DNA from: Blautia sp.
GTDB taxonomy: Bacteria > Bacillota > Clostridia > Lachnospirales > Lachnospiraceae
DNA: 64,000 bases
Assembly (NCBI GenBank): GCA_017515325.1
Contig: JAFWGA010000063.1
Coordinates: 1-64,000, forward strand
Direction of reading: 5' to 3'
A program made the position numbers and the translations under genes. This document shows positions 9,779-18,666 of the stretch, in pieces (within the stretch, counting starts at the first letter, position 1; every line of letters starts with the position of its first letter). The notes beneath the pieces were generated by a model. It did no database searches, was not told the origin of the DNA, and worked only from the letters and a program-made list of their open reading frames with translations.

Positions 9779-10115
9779 CCTTTTCGTGACGATTCAGGCC
9801 GTGTTTCTCTTTTTTTATTTACCTTTTTTTGTGGATAAGATAGACATAGTCCGTATATTCTATTAGATACTTTGTATACCGTAACCGAAATCCCATTTCG
9901 GTATGACTCATGTTATTGAGGAGGGTATCTGCCGACCTTTGGCATGGCATCATAGGGGAGAAGGAGGCTATGCGGACTTTCTGCCCTGGCAGAGCACCGG
10001 GCACCGACAGGTAACATATTTATCGTCGTGAGCATTTTATCATGCAATGGGCCTGCCAAAAAAAAGTCTGCCCTTTGAGGGGCAGACACATTATCATCAT
10101 AGGGAGGGAAAAACC
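9779..10115 (+). other. Non-coding gap between exporter genes and the small leader-like gene
   Basis: No convincing gene lies here. It holds an AT-rich stretch after the exporter stop, a purine-rich AAGGAGG at about 9970 placed too close to an ATG (14 codons) to be persuasive, and a leftward terminator at 10058-10087. The strong AGGGAGGG at 10101-10108 belongs to the next small gene. A promoter for that gene could lie here, but I cannot point to a good -35/-10 pair. Confidence 0.5.
10058..10087 (-). terminator. Leftward intrinsic terminator, probably for the ECF sigma gene
   Basis: GTCTGCCC pairs with GGGCAGAC around a short loop, and on the minus strand the stem is followed by eight T. The nearest minus-strand gene is the sigma factor ending at 10309. 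Its transcript would therefore run about 220 bases past its stop, antisense through the whole small plus-strand gene, before reaching this stop signal. Confidence 0.75.
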
Positions 10116-10325
10116 TTGAGCGATCTAGAATCAAAACTAAGAAGAACTGATTTCTCTAAATACACAGACCTGAAGGGTCGTCTGGCCAATACTCTTTTTG
10201 GCGAAAAAAAGATGGAAAAAAAAAGAAATATAGCCTTCTTCCGGCTGTCTGAAGAGGAGTCCGAACTTGTAACTGCAGCGCAGGGGATCTCTGATCCAGG
10301 CTATCCGCCTAAAAAAGATCATTGA
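10116..10325 (+). CDS. Small leader-peptide-like protein beside the NHLM exporter
   Basis: A 69-residue protein starting at TTG 10116, five to seven bases after AGGGAGGG. The N-terminal half is charged and helical (SDLESKLRRTDFSKYTDLKGRL). The middle reads RLSEEESELVTAAQGIS, which resembles the LSDDELDxVAAAG end of NHLM-type leader peptides. The last 15 residues (GISDPGYPPKKDH and neighbours) could be a short core or tail with no cysteine. Placement directly after the exporter genes supports a role as an exported peptide or an accessory of the system, but no cleavage site is certain. It overlaps the 3' end of the convergent sigma gene by 17 bases. It could instead be a small regulator; I know of no defined function. 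Confidence 0.6.
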   Translation: MSDLESKLRRTDFSKYTDLKGRLANTLFGEKKMEKKRNIAFFRLSEEESELVTAAQGISDPGYPPKKDH

Positions 10326-10833
10326 AGCTGACCCCGTTTTCCATAGCTCTACATTTTGCAAGAAGCCGTCTGTGCCTGGCACTGACGGCTTTAGCATTTA
10401 TCCCCAGTACAGCGGCGACCTCATCGTTTTTCATATGCTGAAAATAGATCATACTCAACAGCTCTCTCTCAGAAGGACTGAGGGCAGCCATGATCTTATA
10501 GACCTCCTTCTCCATGTCCTCGTTGAATATGGCGTACTCTTCCTCGTAAGGCACATCGATCCCGTTCTCCTCATCATCCAGAGACAGATGATTTCTCTTG
10601 TCTGCCTTTCGGAATTCGTCAATGATGGTATTTCTGGCGATGTTTGTCAGCCATGTCCGGACTGAAGCACGGGTAGGGTCATAAGAATCATAGTGCGTCA
10701 TTGCCTTGATGAAAATCTCACTTACCAGATCTTCTGCCCGTTCTCTGTGGAGAACCTGCGAATAGGTAAAATTGTATACATCAGAAAAATACTTCTCGTA
10801 TACATTTTCGAACGGTTCCTTAAACACTGGCAT
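10309..10833 (-). CDS. ECF-type RNA polymerase sigma factor (sigma-70 family)
   Basis: 174 residues. Region 2 (YEKYFSDVYNFTYSQVLHRERAEDLVSEIFIKAM) covers about residues 11-47 and would bind core polymerase and the -10 element. Region 4 (LSPSERELLSMIY to AVSARHRRLLAKC) covers about residues 118-163 and would bind the -35 element. GGGAG lies ten bases before the ATG. No anti-sigma factor is adjacent, although the convergent small gene and the lipoprotein divergent from it are candidates for linked functions. Its position suggests it controls the exporter or lipoprotein genes, which is inference. Its 3' end overlaps the small gene at 10116-10325. Confidence 0.88.
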   Translation of the reverse strand: MPVFKEPFENVYEKYFSDVYNFTYSQVLHRERAEDLVSEIFIKAMTHYDSYDPTRASVRTWLTNIARNTIIDEFRKADKRNHLSLDDEENGIDVPYEEEYAIFNEDMEKEVYKIMAALSPSERELLSMIYFQHMKNDEVAAVLGINAKAVSARHRRLLAKCRAMENGVSFNDLF

Positions 10834-11137
10834 TTATATCATACTCCCTTTGCACAAAGCGATTTTGTAACTGTTCAGTCATGCATACCCAGTTACGGGG
10901 CAGCTGCAGGCTCCTGTCGTTGCATGTACAATACGCCTGCCTTTGGCCATTCGGCATTTGTCGTTGACTATAAAACATCTTTGTCTTTAAGCCCAAAACT
11001 ACAACTCAATTTATCATATCAATTTTTGGCGATTTTGTAAACCAAAGATTGATAAAAAAGACTGTAAGCGATAAAATATATGGGAAGAAACACGTGACTG
11101 AGCAGTTATCTCACATGCAAAAAAAGGTTATACACGT
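10834..11137. other. Divergent intergenic region between sigma factor and lipoprotein genes
   Basis: This region must carry promoters for both flanking genes. It contains an inverted repeat with GTAACTG (10867-10873) and CAGTTAC (10890-10896) arms, the same pair seen at 25116-25148, and an AT-rich stretch near 11000-11090. No gene is apparent. I could not identify a firm promoter for either strand. Confidence 0.45.
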
Positions 11138-12433
11138 ATGAAACGATTATTTCCCTTTTATATTGCCATACTTTGTCTGTCTCTTTTCCTTTCCGGCTGC
11201 ACCCCTGGTGTGATCATAGACAAGCTGACAGGGAGTGAAAACACAGATAAGCCTGATCCCTCTCCCCCTCCTGCCCCTCAGGCGGAACGGGTATTTATGG
11301 ATGAAGTGGCTGGAAGGCTGACCAGTTTTAATGGGGAGACTCTGACCATCAGAAGTCGGGAGGATCTCTATGTTTTTGACATCTCTCGCGCCGCCCTGGA
11401 ATGTCCGAAGGGTCTCCTGGCCGGAGATGAGCTCAGTGTCATCTATGAAGGTAAGCTCACCGGAACCGATACCAGTACTGTCATGGCTCTGAAAGTGGCG
11501 GATACCCTGCACAAGAAGCCTCACCTGAAGGAATTCACTGTCACGGGTACTTTGATGGGGATCACTGCCCATTCCCTGTCCATACAGGTTTCCGATTCCA
11601 GGATTATGCTGATCCCCACCATCGGAAAGCCCATGTATTTCAGCTCCGGCATTACCCTGGGCAGACAGGTCACTCTTCATCTGATGGGAGATGAGCATCT
11701 CTTCCAGAGCGCTGCCCATCTTCTCCCACCTCCCGACAACAAAGCCGGCTCCGCTCCAGCAACCCCGAAGACTTCCGGCGCAACTGTGGCGGAAGCCGCA
11801 GCAGATCCAGGTACACAAGGCCAGAGTGATACTGCCTCACAGGAAGTCACTACCCTGCAGTTTCCCTTAGTCTGTGTCCTCTCTGTTTCCGACCTCGAGC
11901 CATTTGCTCCTCCCATTGAGAAACCGACTCCTGCAGACTCTGAGGAACAGCCTTCTGCTGCTTCAGAGCAGGTCATGCGCTGCGAGATACAGTCTTTTCA
12001 GGATCAGGCAATCCGCTTACAGCCGCCGGGAGCTCCCGTGGCTGTTGACCTTAACCTTTCCTCTGTCCCCGTTTACTTCCCTGTCGGCATCCTCTCCGGC
12101 TGTCCTGTAGATATCTATTATACAGGCAACTACAATGGTGTCAATTTTGACGGTCTTTCTATTCTTCGCATCACTGGGCTTGACCCTGCCATTCAACGCA
12201 GCGCGGATATCTCATGCCATGTTTCCGGCGCTATCGTCGGAACCACTGTCAATACCCTGACGATCCGCACGGATACGGGCACTCTTTTCACCTGCTATAC
12301 CCGAAATATTCAGGATTCGACCACAAATGACCATGCCACAGGCAGTCCGGTCAGAATCATTTTCTCGCCAACCCAATCCATCAACAGTAATATTTTCACC
12401 GTTCTGAAGATTCAGGATGACACATCACCGTAA
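11138..12433 (+). CDS. Lipoprotein of unknown function with repeated beta-strand units
   Basis: 431 residues with a lipoprotein signal: a basic start (MKR), a hydrophobic core and lipobox LSGC, with the lipidated Cys at residue 21. A Pro-rich linker follows. The mature part then holds about four related units of some 60-70 residues, each with a xGxLxxxxxxxLxIxx opening and a later strand for a xxG-type turn (near residues 53, 130, 282 and 365), split by a Pro/Ala/Ser/Glu-rich linker at about 200-275. The units resemble DUF5666-like beta barrels, but I do not recognise the family with confidence. It would sit on the outer face of the membrane. It is divergent from the ECF sigma gene, so it may be a sensor or part of that regulon (inference). 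Confidence 0.75.
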   Translation: MKRLFPFYIAILCLSLFLSGCTPGVIIDKLTGSENTDKPDPSPPPAPQAERVFMDEVAGRLTSFNGETLTIRSREDLYVFDISRAALECPKGLLAGDELSVIYEGKLTGTDTSTVMALKVADTLHKKPHLKEFTVTGTLMGITAHSLSIQVSDSRIMLIPTIGKPMYFSSGITLGRQVTLHLMGDEHLFQSAAHLLPPPDNKAGSAPATPKTSGATVAEAAADPGTQGQSDTASQEVTTLQFPLVCVLSVSDLEPFAPPIEKPTPADSEEQPSAASEQVMRCEIQSFQDQAIRLQPPGAPVAVDLNLSSVPVYFPVGILSGCPVDIYYTGNYNGVNFDGLSILRITGLDPAIQRSADISCHVSGAIVGTTVNTLTIRTDTGTLFTCYTRNIQDSTTNDHATGSPVRIIFSPTQSINSNIFTVLKIQDDTSP

Positions 12434-12528
12434 TCAGACAGAGATTACTCGCCAAGCGACACTACAACGCGGCAGTTGCCTGCGAAGACAAATCAGATGG
12501 CTGAGAATTTTCCTGGATCCAGCGCACA

Positions 12529-12600
12529 AAACGCCTGATTTCCAGAATCGGAGGCTTCCTGACAGGGAGCTTCCGATTCCCGGAACTCAGGCGTTTTTTA
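12529..12600. terminator. Bidirectional terminator between convergent genes
   Basis: A two-level hairpin: outer arms ACGCCTGA/TCAGGCGT enclose an inner GAATCGGAGGCT/AGCTTCCGATTC stem. It has a T-run to the right and an A-run to the left, so it can stop transcription from both the lipoprotein gene and the sugar permease genes. Confidence 0.85.
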
Positions 12601-12686
12601 TCCTGTATTATGGCAGCTGTTTACATTCTCGTCCGATATTTTCGTCAGTCATCCTTTCTGCCGAGCCGCCGGGACAAGGGGTTTCC

Positions 12687-13553
12687 TTATTTTACAGCGC
12701 CTTCTACCATGCCGCTCATAATCTGCTTCTGGCCGAAAATAAAGATGATTATCATGGGTAGGATGGCCAGCAATGCCGCTGTCAGGATCAGATCCCACTG
12801 CTTGACATAGGAGCCGACGAAAGCCTGTACTGCTACCGGAAGAGTTTTGACCTTACCGTTCTGCCCCAGCATCAGAGAAGGAAGCAGATAATCGTTCCAG
12901 ATCCACATACCGTTCAGGATCGTCACTGTTGTGATAACCGGCTTCAGGAGCGGGAAGATAATGCGGAAGAAGATTCCCTCCGGAGAGCAGCCGTCGATAC
13001 TGGCCGCCTCCTCCAGAGAAACCGGAATACCCTTGATAAAGCCGGTGAGAATAAACACCGTCATGGCACCGCCGAAGCCACAATAGGCAAATACGATACC
13101 CGGAACTGACTGCAGCATACTGATCCCCACGAATTTACCCACATCACGGAAGGTGGAGATCAGGGGAAGCATGACGACCTGGAAAGGAATGATCATGGAA
13201 GCAATGAAAATCATGTAGATGACGGTTGCCCATCTGGTCCGGTTGTTGCGGCTGATGACCCATGCGGCCATTCCCCCGAAGAGGGCAAGCAGAACCAAAG
13301 ATACAATGGTAACGACTGCTGATGTTCCAAAGGCATACCAGAACTGAAAGTTGGAGTTGTTGATAACCTTATTCAGGTTCTCCAGCAGCTGGGTAAAGGT
13401 CGCGCCTGCCCAGCTCACCGGACTGGCTACGATACTTGTCTGAGCCTTAAAGGAATTCAGCACCACGAGATAAAAAGGGAAGAGCACGTATACCGCGATC
13501 ACAAGCCCTATGATAGTAAGAATAATGGCTTTGGAGCGTTTTGTTTCTTTCAT
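12687..13553 (-). CDS. Carbohydrate ABC transporter permease, MalG type
   Basis: 288 residues with about six transmembrane helices and the EAA loop that contacts the ATPase (EEAASIDGCSPEGIFFRIIFP region, about residues 184-205). It is one of the two channel subunits of a sugar importer. Its start overlaps the stop of the upstream permease by one base (TAATG), so the two are translated together. No ATP-binding protein is encoded in this cluster. Clostridia commonly use one shared MsmX-type ATPase for several such transporters, which is the likely case here. Confidence 0.9.
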   Translation of the reverse strand: MKETKRSKAIILTIIGLVIAVYVLFPFYLVVLNSFKAQTSIVASPVSWAGATFTQLLENLNKVINNSNFQFWYAFGTSAVVTIVSLVLLALFGGMAAWVISRNNRTRWATVIYMIFIASMIIPFQVVMLPLISTFRDVGKFVGISMLQSVPGIVFAYCGFGGAMTVFILTGFIKGIPVSLEEAASIDGCSPEGIFFRIIFPLLKPVITTVTILNGMWIWNDYLLPSLMLGQNGKVKTLPVAVQAFVGSYVKQWDLILTAALLAILPMIIIFIFGQKQIMSGMVEGAVK

Positions 13554-14602
13554 TACATCTCCACCTCCCTCTTATTGGATACGCGGACCTGGATCAGGGA
13601 AACGATGGCCAGAATAATGAAGAAAAGCACAGCCTTTGCCTGGCCGACGGCATAACTGTTCTTCGCGATGGCGGTGTTATAGATATTCAAAGCCAGCATC
13701 TGGGTACCGTTTGACAGATAATTTCCCATAAAGTTCGGGACTGAACCGGTACCGTTTGTCAGAGCCATATTGACATCGAACTGCTTGAAGGCAGAGGTTA
13801 AGGTGAGGAAGGTACAGATCGTGACCGTGGACGCAATCATTGGCAGCTTGATGTTAAACAGGGTCTGGGTTGCGGAGGCTCCGTCGATGGAGGCTGCCTC
13901 GAGAACCTCTCCCGGAATCTGAGTCAGGCCTGTGATATAGATCAGCATGATATAGCCGGCATATTGCCAGATATAGACGATGATGATACAGAACATTGCT
14001 GACTTAGTCTGGCTCAGCCAGGAAATCTTCGTAATGCTGATCAGAACATTGCTGAAAACGAACTGCCAGATATAGCCCAGGACGATACCGCCGATCAGGT
14101 TCGGCAAAAAGTAGGCCGTCCGGAAGAAACCGATCCCCTTGACTGAGGAGGTGCACAGAAGGGCCAGAAGGAAAGCGATCACATTGACCAGAATCATGTT
14201 CATCACGACAAAGATAAAGGTGATCAGCACAGACCAGATAAAGGCCGGGTCTTTAAACATGGTGGTATAGTTTGCGAAGCCAACCCATTCGGTAAAGCGA
14301 ATACCGGTCCAGTTCGTAAAGGAATAGCCGATACCAAGAACCAATGGGATGATAACTGTCACGCCGAAGGTGAACAGAAGGGGGAAAAGGAAGATAAAAT
14401 ATATGATCTTTCTGTGATGCTTCTTGGATGGAACCAGATAAAGACCCAGGAAGAAGCAGAGCATTCCGACGATGAGCATAGGGCCGCGATAGGCAAAGCT
14501 GCTGCCTAAGATATCGAGCACCAGCGCTGTCACCATCAGCGCAATGCCGCCGATCAGAAAGATAGGAGAGAGGGTTTTATTCCCCGTGGTAATCGTTTTC
14601 AT
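13553..14602 (-). CDS. Carbohydrate ABC transporter permease, MalF type
   Basis: 349 residues. Two to three extra N-terminal helices come first, then the six-helix core with an EAA loop (EVLEAASIDGASATQTLFNI region near residue 238). It pairs with the MalG-type protein encoded downstream. The substrate cannot be read from the sequence. It lies 216 bases after the binding-protein gene, with a terminator in between that probably lowers permease output relative to binding protein. Confidence 0.9.
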   Translation of the reverse strand: MKTITTGNKTLSPIFLIGGIALMVTALVLDILGSSFAYRGPMLIVGMLCFFLGLYLVPSKKHHRKIIYFIFLFPLLFTFGVTVIIPLVLGIGYSFTNWTGIRFTEWVGFANYTTMFKDPAFIWSVLITFIFVVMNMILVNVIAFLLALLCTSSVKGIGFFRTAYFLPNLIGGIVLGYIWQFVFSNVLISITKISWLSQTKSAMFCIIIVYIWQYAGYIMLIYITGLTQIPGEVLEAASIDGASATQTLFNIKLPMIASTVTICTFLTLTSAFKQFDVNMALTNGTGSVPNFMGNYLSNGTQMLALNIYNTAIAKNSYAVGQAKAVLFFIILAIVSLIQVRVSNKREVEM

Positions 14603-14723
14603 GACGGTATTTCTCCTCTTAGAGCTCAGTTCTGAACTGACATATTGTTTTCGGATGACGATTTTGTTGCTTCGACGCTGAGGGCTGCCAAAAGGCCAGA
14701 GTGTCTTTTACAGCCCTGCCATA

Positions 14724-14760
14724 GAAAAAGGCGGGCAGCGACACCTGTCGCCGCCCGCCT
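14724..14760 (-). terminator. Attenuating terminator between sugar-binding protein and permease genes
   Basis: On the minus strand a perfect GC-rich stem, AGGCGGGC with GCCCGCCT plus an inner CGACA/TGTCG, is followed by TTTTT and then ATGGCAGGG. Partial read-through would explain excess binding protein over permeases. Confidence 0.85.
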
Positions 14761-14818
14761 GACTGTCACATTTCTGAAGCCTCTGTCTGAAACTTCCCTC
14801 TCAGGTCATCTTCCAGGA

Positions 14819-16081
14819 TCAGCCTCCGTAATACTGTCCGCAAACCTGGGCGACAATTTGAGTAAAGGTAGCCGCATCCGGGATACCGCCGGCTGCAAAA
14901 TCCTGATATACCACACCAAGAGCGTTCTGGGCAAGGCCTTCCTTGTTGCCAAGCCAATGCCATGCCGAGGTCTTGCCTGCGGAGGTATAGTCACTGATGG
15001 TCTGGGCGAAAGGATCGCTGGCGATATATTCACAGGAAGCAAAGGGGCTGATGAAACCGGCTTCCTCTACGAGGATCTTCTGGCCTGCATCCTCTGAGCA
15101 CCACTGAAGGAACTTCTTGGCTTCTTCGGTGTTGTCATTCTCAAATACCGACCACCAGGAGGGTGAATTGGTCATAATGGTATCAATTCCGTCAAGGAAT
15201 GCGTAGGGAGCCATGCCAACCTTGAAATTTCCAGCCTCTGCATAGGCCTCTGCGTCATCCACTGTCATGGTTGCGCCGATCCAGGATCCCTGAGTAACAA
15301 AGGCGTATTTGCCGGAAGCAAAGTTCAGGATCTGCTGATCGTAGGTACCGGATACCAGCAGGGAGGGATCAGAATACTGGTTGAAAAGAGCGATCATCTG
15401 AGCATAGGCTTCAAAACGCTCGGTGTCGATCTGCCCGCCATCGCTGAGCAGGTCAAAATAGGTGGAATCGTCACGGGCAAGCCCGCCGTCTTCATAGACA
15501 CCGAAGAGATGGTTTCCGGTGGACCAGTAAAGGTTCACTGCCTCAGCGCAATAGCCAATCACTGCGGTAAGGCCAAGGTCTTCCTTCTGGGCATCAAGGG
15601 TTTCGAAGGCTTCCGTGAGTGCTGCCGGTGTCGTAAGGCCGGCAGGATCAATCCCGGCTTTCTCCAGGATGTCTGCATTGTAGGCAAGGCCGATCGCCTC
15701 TGTTGTGTAGGGGAAGCCAACCACTGCTCCGTTATCATCCACATACTCAGCTTCAGTGTCCTCTACCCATGCCTGATCGGACATGTCTGCCAGAAGGCCT
15801 TCCCAATTGGCAAAATCCGTTGCTCCGCCATTGACAAAGATGTCGGGCATGTTGTCACCCTGATAGTAGCCCTTCAAAGTACCCTGGATGTCGATACCGC
15901 CGCCCATGGACTCAATGGCGACCTCCACACCGGTCTCCTCCTGATAGGCTGCTGCCAGCTTTTTCAGCTGCGCGTCAACTTCGATCTTACCATTGACCAG
16001 ACGAAGGGTAGTAGCTGATGCGGGAGTAGCGACAGCAAGAACCAGTGCGCCGATCATCGCCAGTTGCATAACCTTTTTCAT
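14819..16081 (-). CDS. Extracellular sugar-binding protein, family 1
   Basis: 420 residues from an ATG placed after GGAGGAAACAAG; the open frame runs further up but lacks a better start. It has a Sec signal peptide (MKKVMQLAMIGALVLAVATPASA) with an AxA-type cleavage site and no lipobox cysteine. The mature part has the family 1 solute-binding form, with early KLAAAYQEETGVEV and a late FLQWCSEDAG region. It captures a sugar or oligosaccharide for the two permeases downstream. The lack of a lipid anchor is unusual for a single-membrane Firmicute and is shared with three other binding proteins in this window. The substrate is unknown. Confidence 0.88.
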   Translation of the reverse strand: MKKVMQLAMIGALVLAVATPASATTLRLVNGKIEVDAQLKKLAAAYQEETGVEVAIESMGGGIDIQGTLKGYYQGDNMPDIFVNGGATDFANWEGLLADMSDQAWVEDTEAEYVDDNGAVVGFPYTTEAIGLAYNADILEKAGIDPAGLTTPAALTEAFETLDAQKEDLGLTAVIGYCAEAVNLYWSTGNHLFGVYEDGGLARDDSTYFDLLSDGGQIDTERFEAYAQMIALFNQYSDPSLLVSGTYDQQILNFASGKYAFVTQGSWIGATMTVDDAEAYAEAGNFKVGMAPYAFLDGIDTIMTNSPSWWSVFENDNTEEAKKFLQWCSEDAGQKILVEEAGFISPFASCEYIASDPFAQTISDYTSAGKTSAWHWLGNKEGLAQNALGVVYQDFAAGGIPDAATFTQIVAQVCGQYYGG

Positions 16082-16379
16082 CTTGTTTCCTCCTATTTGT
16101 GAAAAAATGTGATGCCCGATTGATCCATCGCTCGGACATGGGAGACTGTTGACATAATCAACCTTAGTTTTGATTTTAACATTTTCCACAATAAACCACA
16201 AGCGATTTTCTCACCAAACCGCATTTTTTTCCTTTACAGATGTTTTTTCTTTTCTCCAGGAACACAGAATCCACAAGAAGCAGGATGATACTTTCCCGTA
16301 ACCGTGAAGGAATACACGACCAGACAATTCAACCTGTGCGGTCAATAAAGTGACCGATATCAGGTCGAAACAAATGTCA
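16082..16379. other. Intergenic region upstream of the sugar-binding protein gene
   Basis: No gene is seen. It should hold the promoter of the leftward binding-protein operon. A short palindrome GTTGACATAATCAAC (16148-16162) could be an operator, and GGTCAATAAAGTGACC (about 16340-16355) forms a small hairpin. No firm -35/-10 pair was found. Confidence 0.4.
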
Positions 16380-18569
16380 TTACTCTAAAGTCGTAAAGAC
16401 AGCCCCGTCCCAGGAGATTTTTGTCATAGGAAGAAAACGCTTCCGTCCAAAAATATCCGTGAGAATGTATCTTACATAATAGGTCCCGGGATCCAGTGGT
16501 TTCTCTTCAATCTCAAGACTCCGGTACATGGTAAGGGGCTGGCTGTAGGAATAGTAGGTTCTCTCCTCCTGTTCGGCGTAGTGAGGATACAGCATCACAT
16601 ATTCCCTTCCCTGCATTGTGCTCAGGGACATGACATTCCTGCCAGGCAGCTGAGACTGGGCATCATAGCCCTCCCACAGACCATAAACCTCATATTCTTT
16701 GGTATAAACCGGCGCATCAATAAAACTTGTGATATATTTCTCATACCATTCCCTGTCGCCTTCCCTCATCAGGATATCCTGCCCCTCCTGCAGTTCAACG
16801 TTCCAGACCGTTTTGACCAGTTCATGCCAGGATTCTTCCGAAAGCTTCCGTGTCAGACCAAGGCGAAGGTCATAATTCGTTTCATTTATCTGTACCGGAA
16901 CGTTATAGAGGGCAGTATTCTCTATCTCGCTGCTGACCAGCTCCATATCTATCAGAGCTCCGTCAATGGTCGGCTGGGCAGTGATATCTCCTATAGAAAG
17001 AATTTCATAGGATGGCTCCTCCTCTACTCCCGAGTAAGTGACAGTACAGCTGTCGCGGCACAGCCGGACCAGCTCGCCGCTGGCATCCTCCTGATACAGC
17101 TCATATTCACCGGTACTGCCATAATTCCAGCTATTCTCCTCCATAACCTTCAGAACAGGAAGTCCGTTTTCCGTATAGGACTCATAGATCAGTTCATATG
17201 TCCCCAGTTTGTCTTCTGTCACATTGAGATGCTCGTTCTGCTCGTAGACCCAATCCGGAGCCGACCAATCAGACAGCATATCCAGATAGGCCAGATAGGG
17301 ACCGCTAAAGCAGTTTCTGGCATAGGTATTCAGCTCATCCGCCGTGAAGGATCCGGCATAGCAGAATGAGATACCATAGGCTCTTGCCCTGCCGCTGCCC
17401 TTTACGCAGTAAACAACTGCGTCGGCCAGGGCATTGATCATTTCATTCCTTAACCCGTATTCTGTCTCCCCGACGGCAGGCTGCCGGTAGAAAATGTCTG
17501 CCAGATCCACCATCCAGTCCCCGTGGCGACCGAACTGTGCCGCATTCAGGATACACTCGCTTAAGGCAGCAAAGTTTTCCGGATCCTCCTGGGCCTTAAT
17601 CCCCATCATATGAAAGAACTGATCAAAACAGGCCATCACGTGTTCAATCTTAGACAGATCCATAAGCGAATAGGTCAGCATATTGCTGCTTTGATCGTCC
17701 CCCAGATTTGCGTATTTGTGCATCACTGTGTCACAGAAGACCCGGCCGAACTGGAGGCCGTCACAGCCCGGATCGTTATAGAGCTCTTTCAGCCATTCGG
17801 CGTAGGCCGTACCGTTTCCGGAAGCCAATTCCTCGGAAGCTACCATGTAGTTTGCATGATCCTTCAGTATAGCGGCCGTTTCCAGATTTCCCATCATACA
17901 GGCGTCTATGGCTATGATTTCAAAATGAGTGCCGGCGTCGGTCAGGGACCGGGAAAGCTCATCCAGGTACAACACATCGTTGCCGTAGAGCTCGTCAAGG
18001 AATAGTCCTGTCTTACTTCCCCCGCCATGATCCCAGAGTATGAGGGCATATTTTTCCGCCGGATAATTCTGAACCGACCAGCGGATAAAATCCGTCAGTG
18101 TCTCCGGGTCAGCCATACTGGCCAAAGGAGCCTCGTCCACGTTCTCAAAAGGCGCAATCCCCTTAACAGGAAAGAGAGGATCATAACGCCAGCGCTGCAG
18201 TGACTCGGTCGAAATGTCCATCTGCAGCTCCTGGGCGTGCCACTCGCTGGATCCCCCCGTTTCTATCAGCATATTGACCTGGTTCTCATTCAGAGAGGAG
18301 TAGCCTACGGCCGTGCCTTCACTATTGCTGGACAGATCCACAGGAAGGGCGGCCTGATAGATTTCTGTCAGATTGTGTGTTCCTATCGAATTGTGGGATT
18401 CAAGATTGGATCCGCACATGTACAGCATAACCGTCCATTGTGCCTGTTCTGATCCTTGCGACTGCTGCTCGGAGGCTGCCGTCCTCCTGACTCCGGCTCC
18501 CGACATGACAGCACCTGAGAGAACCATCAGCATAAGCAGCAAAAGTTTTTCTCTGACTCTTCTTTTCAT
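16380..18569 (-). CDS. Secreted clostripain-family cysteine protease (peptidase C11)
   Basis: 729 residues from an ATG 11 bases after AGGAG; the frame runs further upstream into the peptide gene but that part is not protein-like. The signal peptide is MKRRVREKLLLLMLMVLSG, so the protein is exported. The C11 catalytic domain follows: WTVMLYMCGSNLES at about residue 45, then His181 in LWDHGGG and Cys224 in IDACMMGN, the family's catalytic pair. Clostripain-type enzymes cut after Arg or Lys. The C-terminal 350 residues are beta-rich and of unknown role. The gene is downstream of a double-glycine leader peptide gene, with a terminator between, which suggests the protease acts on that peptide or is co-regulated with it (inference). 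Confidence 0.9.
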   Translation of the reverse strand: MKRRVREKLLLLMLMVLSGAVMSGAGVRRTAASEQQSQGSEQAQWTVMLYMCGSNLESHNSIGTHNLTEIYQAALPVDLSSNSEGTAVGYSSLNENQVNMLIETGGSSEWHAQELQMDISTESLQRWRYDPLFPVKGIAPFENVDEAPLASMADPETLTDFIRWSVQNYPAEKYALILWDHGGGSKTGLFLDELYGNDVLYLDELSRSLTDAGTHFEIIAIDACMMGNLETAAILKDHANYMVASEELASGNGTAYAEWLKELYNDPGCDGLQFGRVFCDTVMHKYANLGDDQSSNMLTYSLMDLSKIEHVMACFDQFFHMMGIKAQEDPENFAALSECILNAAQFGRHGDWMVDLADIFYRQPAVGETEYGLRNEMINALADAVVYCVKGSGRARAYGISFCYAGSFTADELNTYARNCFSGPYLAYLDMLSDWSAPDWVYEQNEHLNVTEDKLGTYELIYESYTENGLPVLKVMEENSWNYGSTGEYELYQEDASGELVRLCRDSCTVTYSGVEEEPSYEILSIGDITAQPTIDGALIDMELVSSEIENTALYNVPVQINETNYDLRLGLTRKLSEESWHELVKTVWNVELQEGQDILMREGDREWYEKYITSFIDAPVYTKEYEVYGLWEGYDAQSQLPGRNVMSLSTMQGREYVMLYPHYAEQEERTYYSYSQPLTMYRSLEIEEKPLDPGTYYVRYILTDIFGRKRFLPMTKISWDGAVFTTLE

Positions 18570-18603
18570 AGTCTTATTTACTCCTGGCAAAATAAAATGG
18601 GAT

Positions 18604-18647
18604 AAAAAACAGCCCCTGGCATACGGCAGCGCCGTATGTCGGGGGCT
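18604..18647 (-). terminator. Terminator/attenuator between the GG-leader peptide gene and the C11 protease
   Basis: A long near-perfect stem (AGCCCC-TGGCATACGGC with GCCGTATGTC-GGGGGCT) around a three-base loop is followed on the minus strand by GTTTTTTATC. It lies 20 bases after the peptide stop and 35 bases before the protease ATG. Most transcripts would end here, giving much peptide and little protease. Confidence 0.88.
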
Positions 18648-18666
18648 TTGTGATGAACATACACTG

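Noticed and set aside
9908..10031. Possible tiny peptide genes in the gap after the exporter
   Set aside because: The frames are short, with the AAGGAGG only two bases from its ATG, and no leader or core pattern is visible.
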